A stretch of 31,225 bases of DNA from Flavobacteriales bacterium UBA3376. GTDB lineage: Bacteria > Bacteroidota > Bacteroidia > Flavobacteriales > Weeksellaceae. The position numbers and the translations under genes were made by a program. The DNA is taken from positions 31,826 to 63,050 of the forward strand of contig DEQC01000008.1 in NCBI GenBank assembly GCA_002359055.1, in the 5' to 3' direction. Below, piece after piece: positions 7,350 through 14,240 of this stretch (its first letter is position 1; the number at the start of each line of letters is the position of its first letter). The notes beneath the pieces were generated by a model. It did no database searches, was not told the DNA's origin, and saw nothing but the letters and a program-made list of their open reading frames with translations.

Positions 7350-9773
7350 TTAAAATAAATCTGGAAATTTACTTGGATTCGTTTCTCTCATAAGTTCATA
7401 AACTTGTTCCACCACATCATCTATAGATGGTTTAGAGAAATAATCACCATCCGTTGCATAAGCAGGTCGATGAGCTTTTGCAGTGATGGTCAATGGTTTG
7501 CTATCCAAGTGGAAATATCCATTTTGTTCTTCTAAAATTTGTTGCAATATAAATGCTGAAGCACCTCCAGGAACATCTTCATCTATAATTACTAAACGAT
7601 TGGTTTTCTTCACACTTTCAGAAATATCGTGTTTCAAATCGAATGGCAATAAAGATTGAACGTCTATCACTTCAGCTTCAATGCCTAATTGCGACAATTC
7701 TTTAGCGGCTTCGTTGACAATTCTCCAAGTTGATCCATAAGTCACCAATGTTACATCGCTACCTTCACGAGTGATTTCTACTTCACCTATGGGAGTAGTG
7801 AATTCTCCTAAATTGCTCGGCATTTTTTCTTTCAAACGATAACCATTTAAACTCTCAACTACGATTGCAGATTCGTCGGACTGCAACAAAGTATTATAAA
7901 ATCCAGCGGCTTTGGTCAAATCGCGAGGTACCAAAACGTACATCCCTCTGACCAGATTTAAAATACCTCCCATAGGTGAACCTGCGTGCCAAATTCCTTC
8001 GAGTCTATGACCTCTCGTACGAATTATAACCGGTGCTTTTTGACCACCTTTTGTTCTGTATTGAACCGTCGCTAAATCATCGGACATCAATTGCAATCCA
8101 TACAATACGTAATCCAAATATTGAATTTCAGCAATCGGTCTCAAACCTCTCATGGCTAAACCGATGCCTTGACCAACGATGGTAGCTTCTCGAATACCAG
8201 TATCGCTTATTCTCGTTGCTCCAAATTTAGCTTGTAAACCTTCAAGTCCTTGGTTTACATCACCAATATATCCAGTGTCTTCTCCGAAAATCAATACATT
8301 GTCGGTCTGACTAAATATTTTTTCGAAATTATCTCTAAGAATTACACGTCCATCTTCAAGTTTCGGTTCTTCAGGATATACAGGATCGATTTTTTCAATA
8401 GTCAAAGCATTTGATTCAGATTCACTATACAAATGCGAAGAATAGATGTTTTTTTCGATAGCCATTTGATCGTTGAACCATTGCAGCAATTGACTTTTAG
8501 CTGAAGAATTTTCACCTCTGCTGATGCGAATCGCTTTTCTAACTGAACTATAAATATCCTTTTTGAAAGGAATTTGTTTTGGTTTTAATTGATTGATTTC
8601 AGCCTGAATAAAAGATTTGTTTGGGCTTTGATTTGCCAATTGATTCAGAAGTTCAATGGCTTTATCTTTTAATTCCAATAGAGGATTTAAGTAGTCATTC
8701 CATGCTTCTTTCTGAGCGGCTCTAACTTCTTTTTTAACTTCCGATAAGATGTTGTCCAATTCTTCTTCAGTGGCAATGCTATTGTCATTGTTTCCAAAAT
8801 TCAAAATCCACTCTTTGAATTTAGCAATTCCATCGAATTCACTTTCCCATTCCAATCTTTCTTTGGATTTATATCTTTCGTGTGAGCCTGAAGTTGAGTG
8901 ACCTTGTGGTTGTGTACATTCTTTGATGTGTACGATACAAGGGATGTGATTTTCACGCGCCAACTTTTCAGCTTTTTCGTAAGCTTCGATCAGAGAAGGG
9001 TAGTCCCAAGCTTTGGCGGAGATAATTTCATAACCTCTTTCATTTTCAGTTTTATGAAAACCAGAAAGTAGTTCACTCAAATCACTTTTCGTTCTTTGGT
9101 ATTCTGCCGGAACTGAGATTCCGTATCCATCGTCCCAAATTGAAACGATCATGGGCACTTGCAAAACGCCACCTGCGTTAATAGTTTCCCAGAAAAGTCC
9201 TTCGGAAGTACTTGCGTCACCGATGGTACCAAAAGCGATTTCATTTCCATTGACAGAGAAATTTTGTTCTTTGTCGGCTTGAGGGATTTCTCTATAATAT
9301 TTTGATGCTTGTGCTAATCCCAGCAGTCTTGGCATTTGACCAGCTGTAGGTGAGATATCTGCACTTGAATTTTTTTGTTCGGTCAATTTTTTCCAAGAAC
9401 CATCTTCGTTCAACGAACGCGTAGCAAAGTGAGAAGTCATTTGACGTCCACCAGATGAAGGTTCTTTTTCTAAATCAGTGTTTGCGTATAATTGTGCGAA
9501 AAATTCAGAAAGGCTCAATTCACCAATGGCGAACATAAAAGTTTGGTCTCTATAATATCCAGAGCGGAAGTCTCCGTTTTTAAATACCCTTGCCATTGCG
9601 ATTTGAGGAAGTTCTTTACCGTCCCCAAAAATTCCGAATTTAGCTTTTCCTGTTAAAACTTCTCTTCTACCTAAAATACTCACTTCGCGTGACATTGCAG
9701 CCAATCTGAAGTCGTCGAGTATTTGTTTTTTAAATTGTTCGAATGAAAGTTTATTTTCTGTTTGTGTTTGCAT
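7350..9773 (-). CDS. 2-oxoacid dehydrogenase E1 component, alpha and beta fused
   Basis: A single 807-residue chain holding both E1 halves of a branched-chain-type 2-oxoacid dehydrogenase, which decarboxylates a 2-oxoacid on thiamine diphosphate and passes the acyl group to lipoyl-E2. The E1-alpha half (about 15-400) has the ThDP/Mg2+ motif around GDASTSEGLFWETIN near residue 190 and the HSTSGSHERY loop. The E1-beta half (about 465-807) has FGEDTGYIGDVNQGLEGLQ, IAEIQYLDYV and the IDVQSLLPFD end region. No E2 or E3 gene is adjacent. The reading frame is open to 9794, but I choose the ATG at 9773: the likely promoter box (9792-9799) overlaps the earlier codon. The exact substrate (branched-chain oxoacids or pyruvate) is not decided by sequence. 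Confidence 0.92.
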   Translation of the reverse strand: MQTQTENKLSFEQFKKQILDDFRLAAMSREVSILGRREVLTGKAKFGIFGDGKELPQIAMARVFKNGDFRSGYYRDQTFMFAIGELSLSEFFAQLYANTDLEKEPSSGGRQMTSHFATRSLNEDGSWKKLTEQKNSSADISPTAGQMPRLLGLAQASKYYREIPQADKEQNFSVNGNEIAFGTIGDASTSEGLFWETINAGGVLQVPMIVSIWDDGYGISVPAEYQRTKSDLSELLSGFHKTENERGYEIISAKAWDYPSLIEAYEKAEKLARENHIPCIVHIKECTQPQGHSTSGSHERYKSKERLEWESEFDGIAKFKEWILNFGNNDNSIATEEELDNILSEVKKEVRAAQKEAWNDYLNPLLELKDKAIELLNQLANQSPNKSFIQAEINQLKPKQIPFKKDIYSSVRKAIRISRGENSSAKSQLLQWFNDQMAIEKNIYSSHLYSESESNALTIEKIDPVYPEEPKLEDGRVILRDNFEKIFSQTDNVLIFGEDTGYIGDVNQGLEGLQAKFGATRISDTGIREATIVGQGIGLAMRGLRPIAEIQYLDYVLYGLQLMSDDLATVQYRTKGGQKAPVIIRTRGHRLEGIWHAGSPMGGILNLVRGMYVLVPRDLTKAAGFYNTLLQSDESAIVVESLNGYRLKEKMPSNLGEFTTPIGEVEITREGSDVTLVTYGSTWRIVNEAAKELSQLGIEAEVIDVQSLLPFDLKHDISESVKKTNRLVIIDEDVPGGASAFILQQILEEQNGYFHLDSKPLTITAKAHRPAYATDGDYFSKPSIDDVVEQVYELMRETNPSKFPDLF

Positions 9774-9791
9774 AATTAATTTAACTGTTAG

Positions 9792-9826
9792 CAAAAATAA
9801 AAAATTTGTTTGATATCTCTACCAAA
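9792..9826 (-). promoter_or_regulatory. Candidate promoter of the fused E1 gene
   Basis: On the minus strand TTTG (9826-9823) is followed after 23 bases by TATTTTTG (9799-9792), a full match to TAnnTTTG. The spacing is a little longer than the usual 19-21. The expected transcript start near 9787 lies downstream of the alternative start at 9794, so it supports the ATG at 9773. Confidence 0.5.
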
Positions 9827-9954
9827 AGAAATGTAGCATTTGTCAAATGGTGATTTTAAAGCGAGACAAGACTTAATCAGATGCAAAACAAAATAAAAAT
9901 TAATAAAAAAGCAAAAGCTATGTATTAAATATGTGTTTAGAATTTAAATAGTTG

Positions 9955-9962
9955 TACTTTTG
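9955..9962 (+). promoter_or_regulatory. Upstream candidate -7 box (TACTTTTG) for rplM
   Basis: TACTTTTG matches TAnnTTTG. The -33 position has only a weak TGTG at 9932-9935 (19 bases away). It would start a transcript about 100 bases before the L13 start, including the hairpin at 10024-10044. It is possibly a second promoter in tandem with the stronger one at 9991-10022. Confidence 0.4.
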
Positions 9963-9990
9963 CAAATTATATTTAAAAAATCGAGAAGCA

Positions 9991-10022
9991 TTTGTGTAAA
10001 TAAAAATGAATTCATACATTTG
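9991..10022 (+). promoter_or_regulatory. Candidate main promoter of rplM-rpsI-rpsB-tsf
   Basis: TTTG (9991-9994), 20 bases, then TACATTTG (10015-10022): both elements of the Bacteroidota housekeeping promoter at normal spacing. Transcription should begin near 10028, giving a leader of about 43 bases before the GTG start of L13. Confidence 0.7.
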
Positions 10023-10023
10023 C

Positions 10024-10044
10024 AACCCGAATTTTATTCGAGTT
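10024..10044 (+). other. Short hairpin in the rplM leader
   Basis: Arms 10024-10032 and 10036-10044 pair with one mismatch around a 3-base loop (core CGAAT/ATTCG). From the proximal promoter only the core would be transcribed, at the very 5' end of the message; from the distal promoter the whole hairpin is included. It could stabilise the mRNA or be part of an L13 autoregulatory site, but nothing further in the sequence shows this. Confidence 0.35.
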
Positions 10045-10070
10045 AGTATAATATATTAAAAATCAATACA

Positions 10071-10526
10071 GTGGATACGTTAAGTTATAAAACAATATCA
10101 GCTAATAAAGAGACTGCTCAGAAAGAGTGGGTGAAAGTTGACGCAACAGGTCAGACTTTAGGTAGATTGGCCTCTGCAGTTGCAAAAATAGCAAGAGGGA
10201 AGCATAAGACAAACTTCACTCCTCATGTTGATTGTGGAGACAATGTTGTTGTTGTCAATGCTGATAAAATCGTAATGACCGGAAATAAGTGGGAGGACAA
10301 AGTTTACCTACGTTATACTGGTTATCCTGGAGGTCAAAGAAGCTTGACGGCTCAGCAGATATACGATAGAGACCCAAGTCGTTTAATTCATACGGCAATT
10401 TACGGGATGATGCCTAAGAACAGATTAGGAAAACAAATTTTGACTAACGTATATATTTATGCTGGAGAGGAGCATCCACATGAAGCTCAAAAACCGAAAT
10501 CAATAGACATTAACGCATATTTATAA
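10071..10526 (+). CDS. rplM: 50S ribosomal protein L13
   Basis: A 151-residue primary 23S rRNA-binding protein. The WVKVDATGQTLGRLAS start region, HVDCGDNVVVVNADKI, and GMMPKNRLGKQIL are the L13 hallmarks. It starts with GTG: the protein beginning MDTLSYKTISANK fits flavobacterial L13 proteins from their first residue, and no in-frame ATG upstream would make sense. It is the first gene of the conserved rplM-rpsI-rpsB-tsf cluster; S9 follows 2 bases after its stop codon. Confidence 0.97.
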   Translation: MDTLSYKTISANKETAQKEWVKVDATGQTLGRLASAVAKIARGKHKTNFTPHVDCGDNVVVVNADKIVMTGNKWEDKVYLRYTGYPGGQRSLTAQQIYDRDPSRLIHTAIYGMMPKNRLGKQILTNVYIYAGEEHPHEAQKPKSIDINAYL

Positions 10527-10528
10527 TT

Positions 10529-10915
10529 ATGGCAATTGTTCACACTATAGGCCGAAGAAAGACTTCTGTAGCGAGAGTTTACTTGCAAGAAGGATCAGGC
10601 GAAATTACAATTAACGGAAGAGAGTTAAATAACTATTTAACTACTAATGTATTACAATATAAAGTAGAGCAACCATTTGCGGTGACTGGTACCAAAGGAA
10701 AATATGATGTAGACGTAAAAGTTTACGGAGGTGGTATCACTGGTCAAGCAGAGGCTATACGTTTAGGTATTTCAAGAGCACTTTGTAAGGTTGATGAAGA
10801 ATTCAGGTCTCAATTAAAACCTGAAGGATTACTTACAAGAGATTCGAGAATGGTTGAGCGTAAAAAATACGGTCAGAAGAAAGCTCGTAAGAAATTCCAA
10901 TTCTCTAAACGTTAA
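10529..10915 (+). CDS. rpsI: 30S ribosomal protein S9
   Basis: A 128-residue small-subunit protein whose basic C-terminal tail reaches the P-site tRNA. It shows IGRRKTSVARVYL at the start, GGGITGQAEAIRLGISRAL in the middle and the RKKYGQKKARKKFQFSKR tail. The terminal FSKR is the universally conserved S9 end. The start codon lies 2 bases after rplM, so the two are translated from one message. Confidence 0.98.
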   Translation: MAIVHTIGRRKTSVARVYLQEGSGEITINGRELNNYLTTNVLQYKVEQPFAVTGTKGKYDVDVKVYGGGITGQAEAIRLGISRALCKVDEEFRSQLKPEGLLTRDSRMVERKKYGQKKARKKFQFSKR

Positions 10916-11040
10916 TTTTTTAAAATCAATAATAACCATTTTCCGGTTAGTTTAGCATCTAAATGTTGGAGGCGAGATCATATCAACCACTTCAATATTG
11001 CTTGCTGATTAGGCGGAACGTAAACTAAAAAACAAAGAAA
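10916..11040 (+). other. 125-base gap between rpsI and rpsB with possible structured leader
   Basis: The gap is long for this tight cluster and is less AT-rich in the middle than other gaps here. It holds a small perfect hairpin (TTTAG-cat-CTAAA, 10951-10963), then GTTG (10965-10968) that can pair with CAAC (10984-10987), and the GC-rich words GGAGGCGAG and TAGGCGGAACG. No TAnnTTTG box is present, which argues against a separate promoter. An S2-binding autoregulatory leader, as is known upstream of rpsB in other bacteria, is a reasonable guess only. Confidence 0.35.
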
Positions 11041-11799
11041 ATGGCAAGAGCAAATGTAAAAGAACTTTTGGACGCTGGCGTTCATTTTGGGCACTTGACA
11101 AGAAAGTGGAACCCAAATATGGCACCGTATATCTTCATGGAGAAAAACGGTATCCATATCATAGACCTGCACAAAACTGCAGTGAAATTAGAAGAAGCAT
11201 GCAACGCATTGGAGAAGATAGCTGCTTCAGGAAGAAAAATCTTATTCGTAGCCACTAAATCACAAGCGAAAGAAGTAGTAGCTAAGCATGCGGAAAGTGT
11301 AAATATGCCATACATTACCGAGCGTTGGATGGGAGGAATGTTGACTAACTTCGTTACTATTCGTAAAGCAGTTAAGAAAATGAACTCCATCGACAGAATG
11401 AAGAAAGACGGTACTTTCGAAACACTTTCAAAAAAGGAAAGACTACAAGTTGATCGTCAAAGAGCTAAATTGGAAAGAGACTTAGGTTCGATTTCAGATA
11501 TGACTCGTTTACCTTCAGCAATTTTTATTGTTGATACAGTAAGAGAACAAATCGCATTGAACGAAGCTCAAAAATTGAACATTCCAATCTTTGCAATGGT
11601 CGATACAAACACTGATCCAAGAGAAGTTGACTTTGCTATTCCAGCAAACGATGACGCTTCAAAATCAGTAGATACGATTTTGACACATGTAGTTGCAGCT
11701 GTTCAAAGAGGTTTAGATACCAGGAAAGCTGAAAGAGAAAGAGCTAAAGATAATAAAGAAGAGTCTCAAGCAACCGCTGAAACAGACTCGAAAGAATAA
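11041..11799 (+). CDS. rpsB: 30S ribosomal protein S2
   Basis: A 252-residue small-subunit protein. Typical S2 features are LLDAGVHFGHLTRKWNPNMAPYIF, the ERWMGGMLTNFVTIRKAVKKMN segment, and IPIFAMVDTNTDPREVDFAIPANDDASKS near the end. The C-terminal tail is acidic/basic mixed (ERERAKDNKEES...), a variable region in the family. It is followed by a strong hairpin and then tsf. Confidence 0.98.
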   Translation: MARANVKELLDAGVHFGHLTRKWNPNMAPYIFMEKNGIHIIDLHKTAVKLEEACNALEKIAASGRKILFVATKSQAKEVVAKHAESVNMPYITERWMGGMLTNFVTIRKAVKKMNSIDRMKKDGTFETLSKKERLQVDRQRAKLERDLGSISDMTRLPSAIFIVDTVREQIALNEAQKLNIPIFAMVDTNTDPREVDFAIPANDDASKSVDTILTHVVAAVQRGLDTRKAERERAKDNKEESQATAETDSKE

Positions 11800-11838
11800 T
11801 ATTAAAATACTTAATTCAAACAGAATATAAGGATTTAG

Positions 11839-11876
11839 AATGTAGTTCTTTCGAAAGAGGAAGAGCTACATTTTTA
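11839..11876 (+). terminator. Terminator-like hairpin between rpsB and tsf
   Basis: AATGTAG (11839-11845) pairs with CTACATT (11866-11872), and inside it TTCTTT can pair with the GA-rich AAGAGGAA. A T-rich run (TTTTTAATTT) follows. It looks like an intrinsic terminator, probably a partial one or a processing site, because no promoter box is seen between it and tsf. Confidence 0.6.
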
Positions 11877-11912
11877 ATTTGAAATCAATAATAACTTAAA
11901 ATTTAAATAGCA

Positions 11913-12734
11913 ATGTATAAAGCAACTGCCGCAGAAGTAAGTAAACTTCGTAATGCAACCGGAGCTGGAATGATGGATTCTAAAAAAGCTTTGGAAGAAG
12001 CCGCTGGGGATTTTGATAAAGCAATTGAAATTCTTCGTAAACAAGGACAGCAAGTAGCTGCGAAAAGAGCTGATAGAGATAGCGTAGAAGGTGCAGTAAT
12101 CGCTAAAGTTAATGATGATATGACCAAAGGTGTAATCATCTCTTTGAACTGTGAAACTGATTTTGTTGCTAAAAATGACGATTTCGTTGCATTGGCACAA
12201 AAGTTAGCAGATATCGCTCTTAACAGTAAAGACCAAGAGGAGTTTATGAATGCTTCTATCGATGGAATTTCTGTTAGTGAAAAACTTATTGAACAAACAG
12301 GTGTTATTGGTGAGAAAATAGAAATTGGAACTTTCCAAATCATCGAAGGTGAATTGGTAAATGCATATATCCACGCTGGAAATAAAATTGCTGCTGTAGC
12401 TGCACTTTCTAAGAAAGTTGATGGTGCTGATGAAGCTGCAAGAGAAGTAGCTATGCAAGTCGCTGCTATGAATCCAATTGCTTTGAACGAAAATGAAGTT
12501 TCTGAAGATATCATAGCTAAAGAAAGAGAAATTGCTAAAGATCAATTGATCCAAGAAGGTAAACCAGAAAATATGATCGATAGAATCGTTGAAGGTAAAC
12601 TTCAAAGATATTTCAAAGACAATACTTTGGTTCACCAAGCTTTCATTAAAGATGCAAAAACATCAGTTGCTGACTATGTGAAAACTTTCGATAAAGACTT
12701 AGAAGTAGTTGGTTATATCCGTTTTGGCTTATAA
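11913..12734 (+). CDS. tsf: Elongation factor Ts
   Basis: A 273-residue nucleotide exchange factor for EF-Tu. The N-terminal UBA-like module VSKLRNATGAGMMDSKKALEEA (about 8-30) is followed by the core with CETDFVAKNDDFVALA (the TDFVAKN motif that inserts into EF-Tu) and the ENMIDRIVEGKLQRYFKDNTLVHQAF end block. Last gene of the cluster; a strong terminator lies about 24 bases after its stop. The length is usual for Bacteroidota. Confidence 0.98.
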   Translation: MYKATAAEVSKLRNATGAGMMDSKKALEEAAGDFDKAIEILRKQGQQVAAKRADRDSVEGAVIAKVNDDMTKGVIISLNCETDFVAKNDDFVALAQKLADIALNSKDQEEFMNASIDGISVSEKLIEQTGVIGEKIEIGTFQIIEGELVNAYIHAGNKIAAVAALSKKVDGADEAAREVAMQVAAMNPIALNENEVSEDIIAKEREIAKDQLIQEGKPENMIDRIVEGKLQRYFKDNTLVHQAFIKDAKTSVADYVKTFDKDLEVVGYIRFGL

Positions 12735-12757
12735 TTATATACTTAATTAATGATTTT

Positions 12758-12787
12758 AAGAGCCGTCCAAAAGACGGCTCTTTTTTT
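12758..12787 (+). terminator. Intrinsic terminator after tsf
   Basis: AAGAGCCGTC (12758-12767) pairs perfectly with GACGGCTCTT (12773-12782) around a 5-base loop and is followed by a T-run. It ends the rplM-rpsI-rpsB-tsf transcript. Confidence 0.9.
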
Positions 12788-12810
12788 ATTGGAATAAATA
12801 TTTATAAAAC

Positions 12811-12841
12811 ATTGTTTTTCTGAAAAAATTAATTAATTTTG
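12811..12841 (+). promoter_or_regulatory. Candidate promoter of the T9SS-tail gene
   Basis: ATTG (12811-12814), 19 bases, then TAATTTTG (12834-12841), a full match to TAnnTTTG. The expected transcription start (about 12847) is only some 5 bases before the ATG at 12852, which would make the message nearly leaderless. Confidence 0.6.
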
Positions 12842-12851
12842 TATTGATACG

Positions 12852-13196
12852 ATGAAAAGACTTTTATTTATATTGTTTTTGAGCTTTGCTTCATTAAATG
12901 CTTACGCGCAACTTCATGAGCAAAATAGAATGACTGAGACACAGGTGGAGAAGAAATTGACAATTTCTCCAAACCCAGCGGTATCAGACATCAAACTTTC
13001 TATTGAAGGTACTCAAGCCAATGTAAAATCTATTTCAATCTATAGTATCATTGGAAGTGAAGTCTTCTCAAAACAATACGATTCTAACTCAAGAAGCATC
13101 GACTTAGATGTACGTAACCTTAAAAAAGGTAAGTACCATGTCAGAGTTATCTTCGATGATAATTCTACTCAAGTAGCAACTTTAATTAAACAATAA
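12852..13196 (+). CDS. Small secreted protein made almost only of a T9SS type A sorting domain
   Basis: 114 residues. A signal peptide (about 1-19: KR, hydrophobic core, AYA then Q) is followed by a polar linker of about 15 residues and then, from about residue 36, a C-terminal T9SS sorting domain: the LTISPNPAVSDIKLSIEG start (the P-N-P signature), a central IYSIIGSEVF, and the end LKKGKYHVRVIFDDNSTQVATLIK, which matches the LxxGxYxVxV pattern with a basic end. In the family this domain directs cargo through the type IX system to the cell surface or medium; here there is no room for a cargo domain. It has its own promoter and lies between terminators. The function is unknown. Confidence 0.88.
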   Translation: MKRLLFILFLSFASLNAYAQLHEQNRMTETQVEKKLTISPNPAVSDIKLSIEGTQANVKSISIYSIIGSEVFSKQYDSNSRSIDLDVRNLKKGKYHVRVIFDDNSTQVATLIKQ

Positions 13197-13221
13197 CTTA
13201 TTCCTTTTTATAACATTTTAA

Positions 13222-13247
13222 CTGTCAATCATACATTGACAGGCTTT
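13222..13247. terminator. Hairpin between convergent T9SS-tail gene and queG
   Basis: CTGTCAAT (13222-13229) pairs perfectly with ATTGACAG (13235-13242) around a 5-base loop. The T-run after it is short (GCTTTATATAT on the plus strand, TTAAAATG on the minus), so termination may be weak. The position between convergent stop codons supports the role. Confidence 0.6.
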
Positions 13248-13267
13248 ATATATCAAAAATTTTTGGC

Positions 13268-14215
13268 TTAACGATCCGATAAAAATTTGATGTTTCTTGT
13301 GAGGCCAGTAAATTTAGTTCGTTTAACAGGAGATTTCCTGAAGATTTTTCGAAATTCTTCTTCAGTGATTTCTTCCCAATCGGATTTTGAGAAATTGAGG
13401 ATTTCATCATTCGGTAAAAATCTTTCTTCTGAGTGTGGTTTAGAAAATCGGTTCCAAGGACAAACATCTTGGCATATATCGCATCCAAACATCCAATCCT
13501 CGAATTTACCTTTCATTTCTATTGGAACTTCATCTTTTAATTCGATGGTGAAATAGGAAATACATTTGCTTGCATCAATTTTTTTGTCGGAAACAATTGC
13601 ATCCGTCGGACAAGCATCTATACATCTTGTACAACTTCCACAATGATCCGTCACAAAAGGTGTGTCATACTCCAATTCTAAATCTATAATCAACTCACCC
13701 AAAAAGAAAAATGAACCACTTTGTTTGGTGATGAGCAATGAGTGTTTGCCCATCCATCCAATGCCTGCTTTTTCAGCCCAAGCACCTTCCAAAATTGGTG
13801 CTGAATCAGTGAAAACTCTTCCATTGATTTCACCAATTTCCTCACGAATAAAATCAATTAGATCGTGCAACTTATCCTTTACTACAAAATGATAATCTTC
13901 GCCATAAGCGTATTTAGAGATTTTATAAGTGTCTTCTCTTTGTTTTTTTTCTGGGTAATAATTGTACAATAAAGAAATCACAGATTTTGCACCATCGACA
14001 AGTAAACGAGGATCCAATCTTTTGTCAAAATGATTTTCCATATAGGACAAATTCCCGTTTCTTTTTTCTTTGAGATAATTTTCTAAATGCGGCGCTTCAT
14101 CTTCTAAGAATTCAGCTTTTGCAATTCCACAAGCGAGAAAACCCAATTCCATCGCTCTCTTTTTTATGAGCTGAGCATAAGTTCTCTTTTGTGTATGTGA
14201 AAGCAATGAATTCAA
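13268..14215 (-). CDS. queG: Epoxyqueuosine reductase
   Basis: A 315-residue cobalamin-dependent iron-sulfur enzyme of the last step of queuosine synthesis, which reduces epoxyqueuosine to queuosine in the wobble position of tRNAs for Asn, Asp, His and Tyr. It shows the catalytic Asp region RVFTDSAPILEGAWAEKAGIGWMGKHS (D137), a first cluster motif C192, C195, C198, C202 (CGSCTRCIDACP), C218, and the second cluster motif C245, C248, C252 (CDICQDVCPWN). The length matches QueG proteins without the C-terminal HEAT extension. It starts 25 bases after the ABC exporter stop, so the two are probably co-transcribed, though the pairing has no obvious functional logic. Confidence 0.95.
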   Translation of the reverse strand: MNSLLSHTQKRTYAQLIKKRAMELGFLACGIAKAEFLEDEAPHLENYLKEKRNGNLSYMENHFDKRLDPRLLVDGAKSVISLLYNYYPEKKQREDTYKISKYAYGEDYHFVVKDKLHDLIDFIREEIGEINGRVFTDSAPILEGAWAEKAGIGWMGKHSLLITKQSGSFFFLGELIIDLELEYDTPFVTDHCGSCTRCIDACPTDAIVSDKKIDASKCISYFTIELKDEVPIEMKGKFEDWMFGCDICQDVCPWNRFSKPHSEERFLPNDEILNFSKSDWEEITEEEFRKIFRKSPVKRTKFTGLTRNIKFLSDR

Positions 14216-14240
14216 ATTGAAAATGTTTAGTTGCTAATCC

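Noticed and set aside
11903..12638. Two overlapping minus-strand frames of 203 and 144 codons opposite tsf
   Set aside because: Composition (long Ser/Ile/Phe runs) is what codon-biased tsf gives when read backwards; EF-Ts on the plus strand is unmistakable.
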